A DNA stretch of 64,000 nt from Sphingomonas sp. S1-29. GTDB taxonomy: Bacteria > Pseudomonadota > Alphaproteobacteria > Sphingomonadales > Sphingomonadaceae. Position numbers and translations under genes: made by a program. Below the pieces are notes generated by a model that saw nothing but the letters and a program-made list of their open reading frames with translations, was not told the DNA's origin and made no database searches. The stretch is taken from the NCBI RefSeq assembly GCF_026167545.1, contig NZ_CP110678.1, positions 1,857,501-1,921,500 on the forward strand, read 5' to 3'. Of this stretch, positions 43,134 to 51,340 are shown piece after piece. The stretch's first letter is position 1; each line of letters starts with the position of its first letter.

Positions 43134-44171
43134 TCAGCCAAGTAGCCGCGCGATCGTCGCGGCCGTGAAGTCCACCATGGGCACGACGCGCGCGTAGTTC
43201 AACCGAGTAGGGCCGATCACGCCGACGACGCCGACCACCCTTCCGTCCATCGCGCGCACCGGTTTGGCGATCACCGACGAGCCCGACAGCGCGAACAATT
43301 TATTCTCCGATCCGATGAATATCCGCGCGGCATCGCCCTCACGCGCGCTGTCGAGCAGCCGCGCGATTTCCTGCTTGCCCTCGAGCTCGTCGAGCAGCTG
43401 GCGCACGCGGTCGAGATCCTCGGCCGCCGAATTGTCGATCAGCCGCGCCTGGCCGCGCACGATCAGCACCGGGCGGCGATCGCCATCCTCGCTCCACACC
43501 GCCAGCCCGCGCTCGACCAACGTCCGCGCGGTCGCGTCGAGTTCGGCGCGCTCCTGCGTGATCTGGCGGTCGATGCGTGCGCGCGCCTCGGCCAGCGTCA
43601 GCCCCGCAAGCGTCGCCGACATATAATTGGCGGCCTCCTCGAGCGCGCCCGGCCCCATGCCCGGGGGCAATTCGACGACGCGATTCTCGACCGATCCGTC
43701 GTCGCCCACCAACACCGCGAGCGCCTTGTCATGGCTCAGCGGCACGAAGCCGAACTGCTTGAGCACCGGTTCGCGCTTGGGCACCAGCACCAGCCCAGCG
43801 CACGCCGACAGCCCCGAGAGGACCGCGGTGGTGTTGGCCAGCGCCTCCTCGACCGGGCCGCGCTCGCCCGCGCGCCCCTCGATCGCCGCGCGCTCCTCGG
43901 GCGAGGGTTCGTGGCTCTGCATCATGCCGTCGACGAACAGCCGCAAGCCGCTATGAGTCGGCATCCGCCCCGCGCTCGCATGCGGCGCGGCGAGCAGGCC
44001 GAGCTCCTCGAGATCCTGCATGACGTTGCGGATCGAGGCGGGCGACAGGCTGAGCCCCGAAATCTTCGACAAGGTCCGCGAACCCACGGGCAGCCCGGTT
44101 TCGAGATAGGATTCGACCACGATACGGAACACGTCGCGCGCGCGGTCGGTCATTTCGGTGATCGGGGTCAT
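43134..44171 (-). CDS. hrcA: Heat-inducible transcription repressor HrcA
   Basis: A 345-residue repressor that normally binds CIRCE elements upstream of groESL and dnaK operons. N-terminal winged helix (TDRARDVFRIVVESYLETGL, PVGSRTLSKISGLSLSPASI), then the conserved HASAGRMPTHSGLRLFVD and the GAF-like core, ending GVIGPTRLNYARVVPMVDFT. The ATG at 44171 matches family starts; a GTG at 44207 lies in a repeat half-site. No CIRCE-like inverted repeat is visible in front of it. First gene of hrcA-grpE. Confidence 0.94.
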   Translation of the reverse strand: MTPITEMTDRARDVFRIVVESYLETGLPVGSRTLSKISGLSLSPASIRNVMQDLEELGLLAAPHASAGRMPTHSGLRLFVDGMMQSHEPSPEERAAIEGRAGERGPVEEALANTTAVLSGLSACAGLVLVPKREPVLKQFGFVPLSHDKALAVLVGDDGSVENRVVELPPGMGPGALEEAANYMSATLAGLTLAEARARIDRQITQERAELDATARTLVERGLAVWSEDGDRRPVLIVRGQARLIDNSAAEDLDRVRQLLDELEGKQEIARLLDSAREGDAARIFIGSENKLFALSGSSVIAKPVRAMDGRVVGVVGVIGPTRLNYARVVPMVDFTAATIARLLG

Positions 44172-44201
44172 GACTAGTATGTAGGCGCGTCGCACCCCAT
44201 C

Positions 44202-44220
44202 CGTCACCCCAGCGAAGGGA
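44202..44220. repeat. Half copy of repeat family B
   Basis: CCGTCACCCCAGCGAAGGG, a single arm of the family B palindrome, next to family A copy 4 in the hrcA/rph intergenic region. Confidence 0.6.
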
Positions 44221-44230
44221 GCGCTTCTTA

Positions 44231-44354
44231 CTCCCCTCCCTGAAAGGGAGGGGTTGGGGGTGGGTCGGGTCCAGGAGCGATGGCACCCTCAGTCTCCACC
44301 CATCCGTACCACGAGCACCCCACCCACCCCCGGCCCCTCCCTTCCGGGGAGGGG
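44231..44354. repeat. Palindromic intergenic repeat, family A copy 4
   Basis: Terminal CTCCCTGAAAGGGAGGGG and CTCCCTTCCGGGGAGGGG palindromes with inner GGGGGTGGGTCGGGTCCAGG. Unlike the others it lies between divergently transcribed genes (hrcA and rph), so here it cannot be a terminator and must sit in one of the leaders or between promoters. Confidence 0.9.
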
Positions 44355-44418
44355 AGAAGGGCTGGCGCTCACACCGCGCTCACACTATCCCCCAGCCAAA
44401 CCCCAAGGAGACTCCCCC

Positions 44419-45135
44419 ATGCGCCCATCCGGCCGCGCCCCCGATCAGATGCGCCCGCTCACGATCGAGCCCAATTTCACCCGCCACGCCGAAGGTTCGG
44501 TGCTGATCGGCTTCGGCGACACCAAGGTGCTGGTCACCGCCAGCATCGAAGAGCGCGTCCCGCCGTTCCTGCGCGGCAAGGGCGAAGGCTGGGTCACCGC
44601 CGAATATGGCATGCTGCCACGCTCGACCCACACCCGCAGCAACCGCGAGGCCGCCAAGGGCAAGCAATCGGGCCGCACCCAGGAAATCCAGCGGCTGATC
44701 GGCCGCAGCTTGCGCGCGGTCACCGACATGAAGGCACTGGGCGAGCGCCAGATCACGCTCGATTGCGACGTGATCCAGGCCGATGGCGGCACCCGCACCG
44801 CCTCGATCTCGGGCGCTTGGGTGGCGCTGCGGATCGCGGTCGACAAGTTGCTGGCCGAGGGCAAGCTGACGACCGATCCGATCGTGCATCAGGTGGCGGC
44901 GGTGAGCTGCGGCATCTATCAGGGCACCCCGGTGCTCGACCTCGACTATCCTGAGGATTCGGGCGCCGATGCCGACGCCAATTTCGTGCTCCTCGACAAT
45001 GGCTCGATCGCCGAGGCGCAGGCGACCGCCGAGGGCGCGACCTATGACGAGGAAGGCCTGCTTCGCCTCCTTCGCCTCGCGCGGATCGGTTGTACCGAAA
45101 TCTTCGCCGCGCAGCGTAAGGCCATCGGCCGGTGA
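44419..45135 (+). CDS. rph: Ribonuclease PH
   Basis: A 238-residue phosphorolytic 3'-5' exoribonuclease that trims tRNA 3' ends. Typical segments: [20 protein letters not shown], the phosphate-binding RSNREA (the arginine pair), [10 protein letters not shown], and [16 protein letters not shown] with the conserved aspartates. Full length. The ATG follows AAGGAGACTCCCCC. The stop overlaps rdgB (GTGA), and hemW follows, the usual alphaproteobacterial order next to hrcA. Confidence 0.96.
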   Translation: MRPSGRAPDQMRPLTIEPNFTRHAEGSVLIGFGDTKVLVTASIEERVPPFLRGKGEGWVTAEYGMLPRSTHTRSNREAAKGKQSGRTQEIQRLIGRSLRAVTDMKALGERQITLDCDVIQADGGTRTASISGAWVALRIAVDKLLAEGKLTTDPIVHQVAAVSCGIYQGTPVLDLDYPEDSGADADANFVLLDNGSIAEAQATAEGATYDEEGLLRLLRLARIGCTEIFAAQRKAIGR

Positions 45136-45761
45136 GCGGGGAAGGCCCGGTTCCCCAGGCGATCCGCAAGCTGACGCCGGGCCGGCTGGTCATCGCCAGC
45201 CACAATCCGGGCAAGGTGCGCGAAATCCGCGCGCTGCTGGGGCCGCTGGGGATCGAGCCGGTGTCCGCCGCCGAGCTCGACCTGCCCGAGCCCGAGGAGA
45301 CCGGCACCACCTTCGTCGCCAATGCCGAACTGAAGGCGATGCAGGCCGCCGACCTGTCGGGCCTGCCCGCGCTCGCCGATGATTCGGGGCTGTGCGTCGA
45401 GGCGCTGGGCGGCGATCCGGGCATTTTCTCGGCGCGCTGGGCGGGACCGTCGAAGGATTTCGACGTCGCGATGCGGCTGGTCGAGAACAAGCTGGCGGCG
45501 ATCGAACCCGCGCCAGGACGCGACGCGCATTTCATCTGCGCGTTGGCGCTTGCCTGGCCCGACGGCCATGTCGAATGGTTCGAAGGCCGCGTCGACGGTG
45601 TGCTGGTATGGCCGCCCCGCGGGGATCAGGGCTTTGGCTATGACGCAATGTTCCTCGCCAATGGCGAAACCGAAACCTTTGGCGAAATGGACCCGGCCAA
45701 GAAACACGCGATGAGCCACCGCGCCGATGCCTTCGGCCAATTGGTGAAGGCAGTATTCTGA
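45132..45761 (+). CDS. rdgB: Non-canonical purine NTP pyrophosphatase (RdgB/HAM1)
   Basis: A 209-residue housekeeping enzyme that hydrolyses dITP, dXTP and ITP. Motifs: [42 protein letters not shown] and the closing SHRADAF. The GTG start overlaps the rph stop. The N-terminus has about 15 extra residues before the first strand. Followed by a family B repeat and hemW. Confidence 0.95.
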   Translation: MSGEGPVPQAIRKLTPGRLVIASHNPGKVREIRALLGPLGIEPVSAAELDLPEPEETGTTFVANAELKAMQAADLSGLPALADDSGLCVEALGGDPGIFSARWAGPSKDFDVAMRLVENKLAAIEPAPGRDAHFICALALAWPDGHVEWFEGRVDGVLVWPPRGDQGFGYDAMFLANGETETFGEMDPAKKHAMSHRADAFGQLVKAVF

Positions 45762-45787
45762 CCGACAGGGGCACTCCCGCCGACATC

Positions 45788-45853
45788 CCGTCACCCCAGC
45801 GAAAGCTGGGGTCTCTCGCCAACGGAGAGACCCCAGCTTTCGCTGGGGTGACG
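45788..45853. repeat. Palindromic intergenic repeat, family B copy 4
   Basis: Near-perfect 26-bp arms CGTCACCCCAGCGAAAGCTG (continuing GGGTCTC) and their complement around a 13-bp loop. The right arm contains the GTG taken as the hemW start (45848), so this repeat either supplies the hemW start or the real start is slightly downstream. Confidence 0.9.
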
Positions 45854-47008
45854 GGGCTTGTCGGCGCAACGGCACCCGATCCCCTCGCGCTCTACATCCA
45901 CTGGCCGTTCTGCATCTCGAAATGCCCCTATTGCGACTTCAACAGCCATGTCCGCGACAGCGTCGACCAGGATCGCTGGCGCGCGGCGTTGCTCGCCGAC
46001 ATGGCGCATGAGGCTGCACTGCTCCCCGGACGCAAGGTAGGGTCGATCTTCTTCGGCGGCGGCACGCCCTCGCTGATGCCCCCCGCCACCGTCGCAGCGC
46101 TGATCGAGGCGGCCGACCGGCATTGGGGGCTCGAGCCCGAATGCGAGATCACGCTCGAGGCCAATCCCTCCTCGGTCGAGGCGGCGCGCTTCGCCGATAT
46201 CGCACGCGCCGGGGTCAATCGCGTATCGCTCGGGCTGCAGGCGCTCGACGACCAGGCGCTGGCGTTTCTCGGCCGCGCGCATTCGGTCGATGAAGGGCTG
46301 GCGGCGCTGGCAACCGCGCAGGCTGCGTTCGCGCGGGTATCGTTCGACCTGATCTATGCGCGCCCCGGCCAGTCGCTTACGGCATGGGAGGCCGAACTCG
46401 CCCGCGCGATCGGCTTCGGCACCGAGCATCTGTCGCTGTACCAGTTGACGATCGAACCCGGCACGCGCTTCGCCACGCTGGCCGCCAAGGGCGACCTCGT
46501 CATCCCGGGCGAAGACGACGCCGCCGACCTGTTCGAACTGACGCGCACCCTCACCGCCGCCGCGGGCCTGCCCGCCTACGAGATTTCGAACCACGCGCGA
46601 CCGGGCGCCGAGAGCCGGCACAACCTGACCTATTGGCGCTATCGCGACTATGCCGGCATCGGCCCCGGCGCGCACGGCCGCCGCGGTGGGCTGGCGACCG
46701 TGCGCCACAAGAAGCCCGAAAACTGGCTGACGGCAGTCGATCGCAACGCACATGGCCTGTCGACGGAGGACGCGCTCACCCCGCATGAATCGGCGACCGA
46801 AGCGCTGGTGATGGGGCTTCGCATGGCCGAGGGGGTCGATCTGGCGCGCGTGGCGGCGCTGGCAAGCGGCGAAGCGCCGGTCGACCGCAAGGCGTTGTGG
46901 TTGCTGCAGGTGCAGGGGCTGGCGACGCTTGAAGACGAACGGCTGCGCATCACCGAAACCGGCATGCCCGTGCTCGAAGCGATCCTGCGCGAGATCGTCA
47001 CGAACTAG
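45848..47008 (+). CDS. hemW: Radical SAM heme chaperone HemW
   Basis: A 386-residue radical SAM protein of the HemW family (related to HemN but a heme chaperone). The cluster motif is C22-ISK-C26-PY-C29, in IHWPFCISKCPYCDFNSH, followed by FFGGGTPSLMP. The HemW-type third-residue pattern and length distinguish it from coproporphyrinogen oxidase HemN. The start is uncertain: the GTG at 45848 is within a palindromic repeat and has no clear RBS. Third gene of rph-rdgB-hemW. Confidence 0.92.
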   Translation: MTGLVGATAPDPLALYIHWPFCISKCPYCDFNSHVRDSVDQDRWRAALLADMAHEAALLPGRKVGSIFFGGGTPSLMPPATVAALIEAADRHWGLEPECEITLEANPSSVEAARFADIARAGVNRVSLGLQALDDQALAFLGRAHSVDEGLAALATAQAAFARVSFDLIYARPGQSLTAWEAELARAIGFGTEHLSLYQLTIEPGTRFATLAAKGDLVIPGEDDAADLFELTRTLTAAAGLPAYEISNHARPGAESRHNLTYWRYRDYAGIGPGAHGRRGGLATVRHKKPENWLTAVDRNAHGLSTEDALTPHESATEALVMGLRMAEGVDLARVAALASGEAPVDRKALWLLQVQGLATLEDERLRITETGMPVLEAILREIVTN

Positions 47009-47012
47009 ACTG

Positions 47013-47139
47013 CCCCCCTCCCTGAAAGGGAGGGGTCGGGGGTGGGTCTGGTCCGGGCGATACGGTCGCCGCAGCCTCCGGACCGGCCGTACCACAAATA
47101 CTCGACCCACCCCCAGCCCCTCCCTTTCAGGGAGGGGAG
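47013..47139. repeat. Palindromic intergenic repeat, family A copy 5
   Basis: Begins 4 bp after the hemW stop and ends 6 bp before the stop of the convergent lipoprotein gene. Terminal CTCCCTGAAAGGGAGGGG and CTCCCTTTCAGGGAGGGG palindromes. Confidence 0.9.
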
Positions 47140-47145
47140 CACAAG

Positions 47146-48351
47146 CTACCGCCCGAACGCTTTCGGTGCTTCCGACACCGTCACCGTGCTGCCACCGCGC
47201 ACCTCGTTCACCTCGAGCGCGCGCTCGGCGATCCCGTCGCGACCGAAGCGGAACGGGCCGTCCAACCCGGCGAACCCGTCATTGTCGGTCAGCCGGCTCA
47301 TCGGGAACACGCTGCCCACACGCCAGTCGCGCGCGATCCGCACCGTCAGCAGCACCGCATCATAGCCCATGCTCGACAGCCGATACGGCGCGCTGCCGAA
47401 GCGCGCGCGATATTTACCCGCATATTGGCGGTACAGGTCGTTCGACACGCTCGCATACCAGGCGCCGTTGAGCGCGGCGTTGCCGCCGACCCCCGAATCG
47501 GCGTTCCATAATTCGGTGCCGAGCACGCGCGCGGTACGCCCGCCTTCGCTGCGGCGAAGCACCGGCACCGCGCCCGCGGCGGTCTGGACGCCATCGGCGA
47601 TCAGCACCGCCTGATAGGGCGAGGTCGCCGACAGCTTGGTAATCGCCGCCGAGATCGAGCGCGGATTGCGATCGAAGGTCTGGAGCGACACCACCTGCCC
47701 GCCGGCATCCTCGACCGCGCGCAAGAAGCTGGTCGATGCACGCTGCCCATACAAGCCGGTCGGGATCAGCCCGGCGAACTGGGTCACCCCCGAACGCCGC
47801 GCATGTTCTACGACGCGGTCGATCGACTGCGCGGGGGTATAGCCCATCACGAACGCGCCATCGCCCGCGACATCGGTATCGTTCGAGAAGCTCAATACCG
47901 GCACCCGCGCCGCGCGCGCGATCGGCGCGACCGCGCGGACGTCCTCGGCGAGCAGCGGCCCCAGGATCAGCCGGTTGCCGTCGCGGATCGCCGCCTGCGC
48001 CGCCGCCGCCGCGCCGCGCGCGGTATCATAATTGGTGATCCGCACCGCTTCGCTCTTGGTGTCGAGCAAGGCGAGCTGGGTGGCATTGGCCAGGCTCTGG
48101 CCGACGCGCGCATTGGTGCCGGTCAGTGGCACCAGCAACGCGACGCGGTGGCGGCTATCGTCCTGCGGCAGCCCCGGGGTGACCGGCGCAGGGCGGGTGG
48201 GCACGGGACGATCGACCGGGGGCGGCTGCCGCCCCGGGGGGGCGCCGCGCGGGACGACGCCGGCGCAAGCACTCACCAGCATTGCGGTCGCGATCGTCGC
48301 AACGCGGAAAAACCCCATTCCCCGTTGCCGGATGGTAACGCCGTCTGCCAT
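47146..48351 (-). CDS. Penicillin-binding protein activator-like lipoprotein (LpoA C-domain/LppC type)
   Basis: A 401-residue lipoprotein: signal with lipobox MLVSAC, a Pro-rich linker (PGRQPPPVDRPVPTRPAPV), and a periplasmic-binding-protein fold domain (VALLVPLTGTNARVGQSLAN, ILGPLLAEDVRAVAPIA) as in the C-terminal half of LpoA. E. coli LpoA activates PBP1A from the outer membrane; the N-terminal TPR half of LpoA is absent here. An ABC amino-acid binding protein is the alternative, but there is no transporter nearby. Divergent from rsmI with only 12 bp between starts. Confidence 0.85.
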   Translation of the reverse strand: MADGVTIRQRGMGFFRVATIATAMLVSACAGVVPRGAPPGRQPPPVDRPVPTRPAPVTPGLPQDDSRHRVALLVPLTGTNARVGQSLANATQLALLDTKSEAVRITNYDTARGAAAAAQAAIRDGNRLILGPLLAEDVRAVAPIARAARVPVLSFSNDTDVAGDGAFVMGYTPAQSIDRVVEHARRSGVTQFAGLIPTGLYGQRASTSFLRAVEDAGGQVVSLQTFDRNPRSISAAITKLSATSPYQAVLIADGVQTAAGAVPVLRRSEGGRTARVLGTELWNADSGVGGNAALNGAWYASVSNDLYRQYAGKYRARFGSAPYRLSSMGYDAVLLTVRIARDWRVGSVFPMSRLTDNDGFAGLDGPFRFGRDGIAERALEVNEVRGGSTVTVSEAPKAFGR

Positions 48352-48363
48352 GTGAGTCCCCTG

Positions 48364-49257
48364 ATGCACGCCGAACTATTGCCCGGTCTCTATATCGTCG
48401 CCACCCCGATCGGCAATCTCGGTGACTTGTCGCCGCGCGCCGCGCAGGTGCTGAGCAACGCCGCGATCATCGCGGTGGAAGACAGCCGCGTGACCGCGGG
48501 GTTGCTCCGCCATATCGGCGTGAAGCGCCCAATGACCCCCTATCATGATCACAATGCCGACGCGGTGCGCCCAGGGTTGATCGCGCGCATGGGCAGTGAA
48601 GTCGTGGCATTGGTGTCCGACGCGGGCACGCCGCTGATCTCGGATCCGGGCTACAAGCTGGTGCGCGATGCGCGCGCCGCGGGGCATCTGGTGGCGACCG
48701 TCCCCGGTCCTTGCGCGGCGGTGGCAGCACTGACGCTGGCGGGACTACCCACCGATCGCTTCCTGTTCGTCGGCTTCTTGCCTTCGAAACAACAGGCTCG
48801 CGCCGAGGCGATCGCCGAGGTGGCCGGCATCCGCGCGACGCTGGTGCTCTACGAATCGGGGCCGCGCCTCGCCGCCTGCCTGACCGCGCTCGCCGAGGGC
48901 CTGGGCGACCGCGAGGCAGGGGTAGCGCGCGAGATCACCAAGAAGTTCGAGGAATGCGTCACCGGCACGCTGACCGAGCTTGCCGCGCGCTATGCCGATG
49001 CGCCGCCCAAGGGCGAGATCGTCGTCATCGTCGCCCCGCCCGGCGCGCCCGAACCCGCCAGCGACGAAGACGGCGACGCCGCGCTGACCGAAGCGCTCAC
49101 ACGCCTGCCCGCCTCGAAGGCCGCGGGCGAGGTCGCCAAGCGCCTGGGGCTCGACCGCAAGATGCTCTACGCCAGGGCAATGGCACTAAAGTCCCCCTCC
49201 CGCCCGCGGGAGGGGCTAGGGGAGGGCCTGTCCGACGATGCCGAGGCGCATAACTGA
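48364..49257 (+). CDS. rsmI: 16S rRNA (cytidine1402-2'-O)-methyltransferase
   Basis: A 297-residue RsmI of the tetrapyrrole-methylase fold. Motifs: YIVATPIGNLGDLSPRA at the N-terminus, VSDAGTPLISDPGYKLV, VPGPCAAVAALTLAGLPTD and the C-terminal helical part LPASKAAGEVAKRLGLDRK. The last ~20 residues (SPSRPREGLGEGLSDD) are encoded by a palindromic repeat and look like an added tail. Followed by yraN, the usual neighbour. Confidence 0.94.
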   Translation: MHAELLPGLYIVATPIGNLGDLSPRAAQVLSNAAIIAVEDSRVTAGLLRHIGVKRPMTPYHDHNADAVRPGLIARMGSEVVALVSDAGTPLISDPGYKLVRDARAAGHLVATVPGPCAAVAALTLAGLPTDRFLFVGFLPSKQQARAEAIAEVAGIRATLVLYESGPRLAACLTALAEGLGDREAGVAREITKKFEECVTGTLTELAARYADAPPKGEIVVIVAPPGAPEPASDEDGDAALTEALTRLPASKAAGEVAKRLGLDRKMLYARAMALKSPSRPREGLGEGLSDDAEAHN

Positions 49258-49297
49258 CAAGCCCTCCCCCGCCCCCTCCCGCACGCGGGAGGGGAGT
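49190..49297. repeat. GC-rich palindromic repeats, family D, in the rsmI/yraN junction
   Basis: CCCCTCCCGCCCGCGGGAGGGG (49193-49214) with GGGGAGGGCCTG, and CCCCTCCCGCACGCGGGAGGGG (49272-49294). The first lies inside the rsmI reading frame and encodes its tail; the second ends at the yraN Shine-Dalgarno sequence. Confidence 0.8.
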
Positions 49298-49648
49298 GTG
49301 CTTCGCCGCGCCGCCGATCAACGCGGCCGCGATGGCGAGGCCGAAGCTGCCGCCTACCTCGCCGCCCAGGGCTGGACGATCCTCGACACCCGAATCCGCA
49401 CCCCCGCCGGCGAAGTCGACCTCATCGTCCGCCGTAAGAAACTCGTCGCCTTCGTCGAGGTGAAAACCCGCGCCACCGCCGGCGGGCTGGACTTCGCGAT
49501 CGATGAACGCCGCCTCGCGCGCGTCGCCGCTGCCGCCGAGATGCTCGCCCCCTGCTACCTCAAGCCCGGCGACGATATGCGCGTCGATGTGCTGCTGCTC
49601 GCCCCCGGCCATCCGCCCCGCCATATCGAGAATGCCTGGATCGGGTGA
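49298..49648 (+). CDS. yraN: YraN family protein (UPF0102)
   Basis: A 116-residue nuclease-fold protein of unknown role, conserved beside rsmI. Typical N-terminus LRRAADQRGRDGEAEAAAYL, and the PD-(D/E)xK-like core AGEVDLIVRRKKLVAFVEVK. The GTG at 49298 gives the family length and has GGGAGGGG just before it; an in-frame ATG at 49238 would add residues encoded by a repeat and overlap rsmI. The RBS is part of the repeat. Confidence 0.88.
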   Translation: MLRRAADQRGRDGEAEAAAYLAAQGWTILDTRIRTPAGEVDLIVRRKKLVAFVEVKTRATAGGLDFAIDERRLARVAAAAEMLAPCYLKPGDDMRVDVLLLAPGHPPRHIENAWIG

Positions 49649-49685
49649 CTTTGCCGCGATCCGCTTCTAGATGCGCATCCAACAC

Positions 49686-49748
49686 CGTCACCCCAGCGAA
49701 GGCTGGGGTCTCCCGCGGCTCGAGACCCCAGCTTTCGCTGGGGTGACG
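49686..49748. repeat. Palindromic intergenic repeat, family B copy 5
   Basis: CGTCACCCCAGCGAAGGCTG (continuing GGGTCTC) and its near-perfect complement GAGACCCCAGCTTTCGCTGG around an 11-bp loop, between yraN and gshB on the same strand. It ends 22 bp before the gshB start. Confidence 0.9.
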
Positions 49749-49770
49749 GTCAAGGGGCAAGGAGGCCGCA

Positions 49771-50727
49771 ATGTCGCTTACCGTCGCAGTCCAGATGGAC
49801 CCCCTGGCCGGCATCAACATCGCCGGCGATTCGACCTTCGCGCTGATGCTGACCGCACAGGCGCGCGGCCACCGGCTGTTCCACTACACCGCCGATGCGC
49901 TGAACTATGCCGATGGCCGCGTCTGGGCCAAGGCGCATCCGGTCACGGTGCGCCCCGAGCCGGGCAACCACTTCACCGCCGGCGACCCGGTGTCGCTTGA
50001 TCTGGGCGAAGAAGCCGATGTCGTGCTGATGCGACAGGATCCGCCCTTCGACCTCGGCTATATCACCGCAACCCATTTGCTCGAGCGGATCACCGACCGG
50101 ACGTTGGTGGTCAACGATCCCGCGCAGGTCCGCAACGCGCCCGAAAAGGTGTTCGTCCTCGATTACGCGCATTTCATGCCGCCGACGCTCGTCACCCGCA
50201 GCCTCGACGAGGCGCGCGCCTTCCTCGCCAAGCACGGTTCGGTCGTCATCAAGCCGCTCCACGGCAATGGCGGCAAGGCGATCTTCAAGGTCGACGCCGA
50301 TGGCCAGAACCTGTCGGCGCTGATCGAGGTGTTCAACATGACCTGGCCCGAGCCGCATATGGTCCAGGCGTTCCTTCCCGACGTTGCCAAGGGCGACAAG
50401 CGGATCGTGCTGGTCGATGGCGAGATCGCCGGCGCGATCAACCGTTTGCCCGGCGAAGGCGAAATCCGATCGAACTTGGCGGTCGGCGGCTCGGCTGAAG
50501 CCACCGAACTCACCCAGCGCGAGCGCGAGATCTGCGCCGAGCTAGGCCCCGAACTCAAGCGGCGCGGGCTGATCTTCGTCGGCATCGACGTGATCGGCGG
50601 CGAATGGCTGACCGAAATCAACGTCACCAGCCCCACCGGCATCGTCGCGATCGACCGGTTCAACGGCACCGACACCGCGGGTGCGATTTTCGACGTCATC
50701 GAAGCAAAGGTAGCGCAACGTGGCTGA
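49771..50727 (+). CDS. gshB: Glutathione synthetase
   Basis: A 318-residue prokaryotic-type ATP-grasp enzyme joining gamma-glutamylcysteine and glycine. Motifs: VAVQMDPLAGINIAGDSTFAL (split), VLMRQDPPFDLGYI, VIKPLHGNGGKAIFKVD (ATP-binding glycine loop), and INVTSPTGIVAIDRF at the end. The ATG has AAGGAGGCCGCA upstream. Supplies glutathione used by the glyoxalases elsewhere in the window. The stop overlaps the DedA gene by 8 bases. Confidence 0.96.
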   Translation: MSLTVAVQMDPLAGINIAGDSTFALMLTAQARGHRLFHYTADALNYADGRVWAKAHPVTVRPEPGNHFTAGDPVSLDLGEEADVVLMRQDPPFDLGYITATHLLERITDRTLVVNDPAQVRNAPEKVFVLDYAHFMPPTLVTRSLDEARAFLAKHGSVVIKPLHGNGGKAIFKVDADGQNLSALIEVFNMTWPEPHMVQAFLPDVAKGDKRIVLVDGEIAGAINRLPGEGEIRSNLAVGGSAEATELTQREREICAELGPELKRRGLIFVGIDVIGGEWLTEINVTSPTGIVAIDRFNGTDTAGAIFDVIEAKVAQRG

Positions 50728-51322
50728 TTGGGTACGCGAACTGATCGAACAATCCTCGTATCTCGGGGTCATGTTGCTGATGTTCCTCGAAACGGTATTC
50801 CCGCCGATTCCGTCGGAGATCATCATGTCGCTGGCCGGGTTGCAGGCGGCGCGCGGCACGATGACGTTGTGGGGCGCGATCGTCGCCGGCACGATCGGCG
50901 CGATGGCGGGGAACATCGCCTGGTATGCGTTTGCGCGCTGGCTCGGCTATGATCGGTTCCAGCCGCTGATCGATCGGTATGGCCGCTGGCTGACGCTCGA
51001 CTGGCGCGAGCTCAAACGCGCGGATGCCTTTTTCGACCGTTACGACAAATGGTTCGTGTTTCTCGGCCGAATGCTACCAACAGTGCGATCGCTGGTGTCG
51101 ATTCCCGCCGGACTGTTCGAGATGCCGTGGAAGCCGTTCTTGTTCTGGTCGACGCTTGGCACCTTCGGCTGGACTGCGGGCCTAGCGACAGCCGGCTATA
51201 TTCTTGGCAGCAATTACGAGGACGTCGATCGTTATCTTGGGCCGGTCTCGACCGGCGTGATCGTCGTGCTGCTGCTGTGGTACGTCATCCGCGTGCTGAC
51301 CTGGAAGCCCAAGCCGCGCTGA
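50720..51322 (+). CDS. DedA family (SNARE-associated/VTT domain) membrane protein
   Basis: A 200-residue membrane protein with the DedA signature FLETVFPPIPSEIIMSLAG at ~22-40 and the second conserved segment RMLPTVRSLVSIPAGLFEMP with its essential arginine. Four to five membrane segments. DedA proteins include lipid-carrier flippases (for example undecaprenyl phosphate recycling); the branch cannot be decided here. GTG start overlapping the gshB stop. Converges on xerC. Confidence 0.88.
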   Translation: MADWVRELIEQSSYLGVMLLMFLETVFPPIPSEIIMSLAGLQAARGTMTLWGAIVAGTIGAMAGNIAWYAFARWLGYDRFQPLIDRYGRWLTLDWRELKRADAFFDRYDKWFVFLGRMLPTVRSLVSIPAGLFEMPWKPFLFWSTLGTFGWTAGLATAGYILGSNYEDVDRYLGPVSTGVIVVLLLWYVIRVLTWKPKPR

Positions 51323-51340
51323 ACCGACGCCCCGCCGTGG

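Noticed and set aside
44172..44230. CIRCE element upstream of hrcA
   Set aside because: No match to TTAGCACTC-N9-GAGTGCTAA; the region holds a repeat half-site instead.
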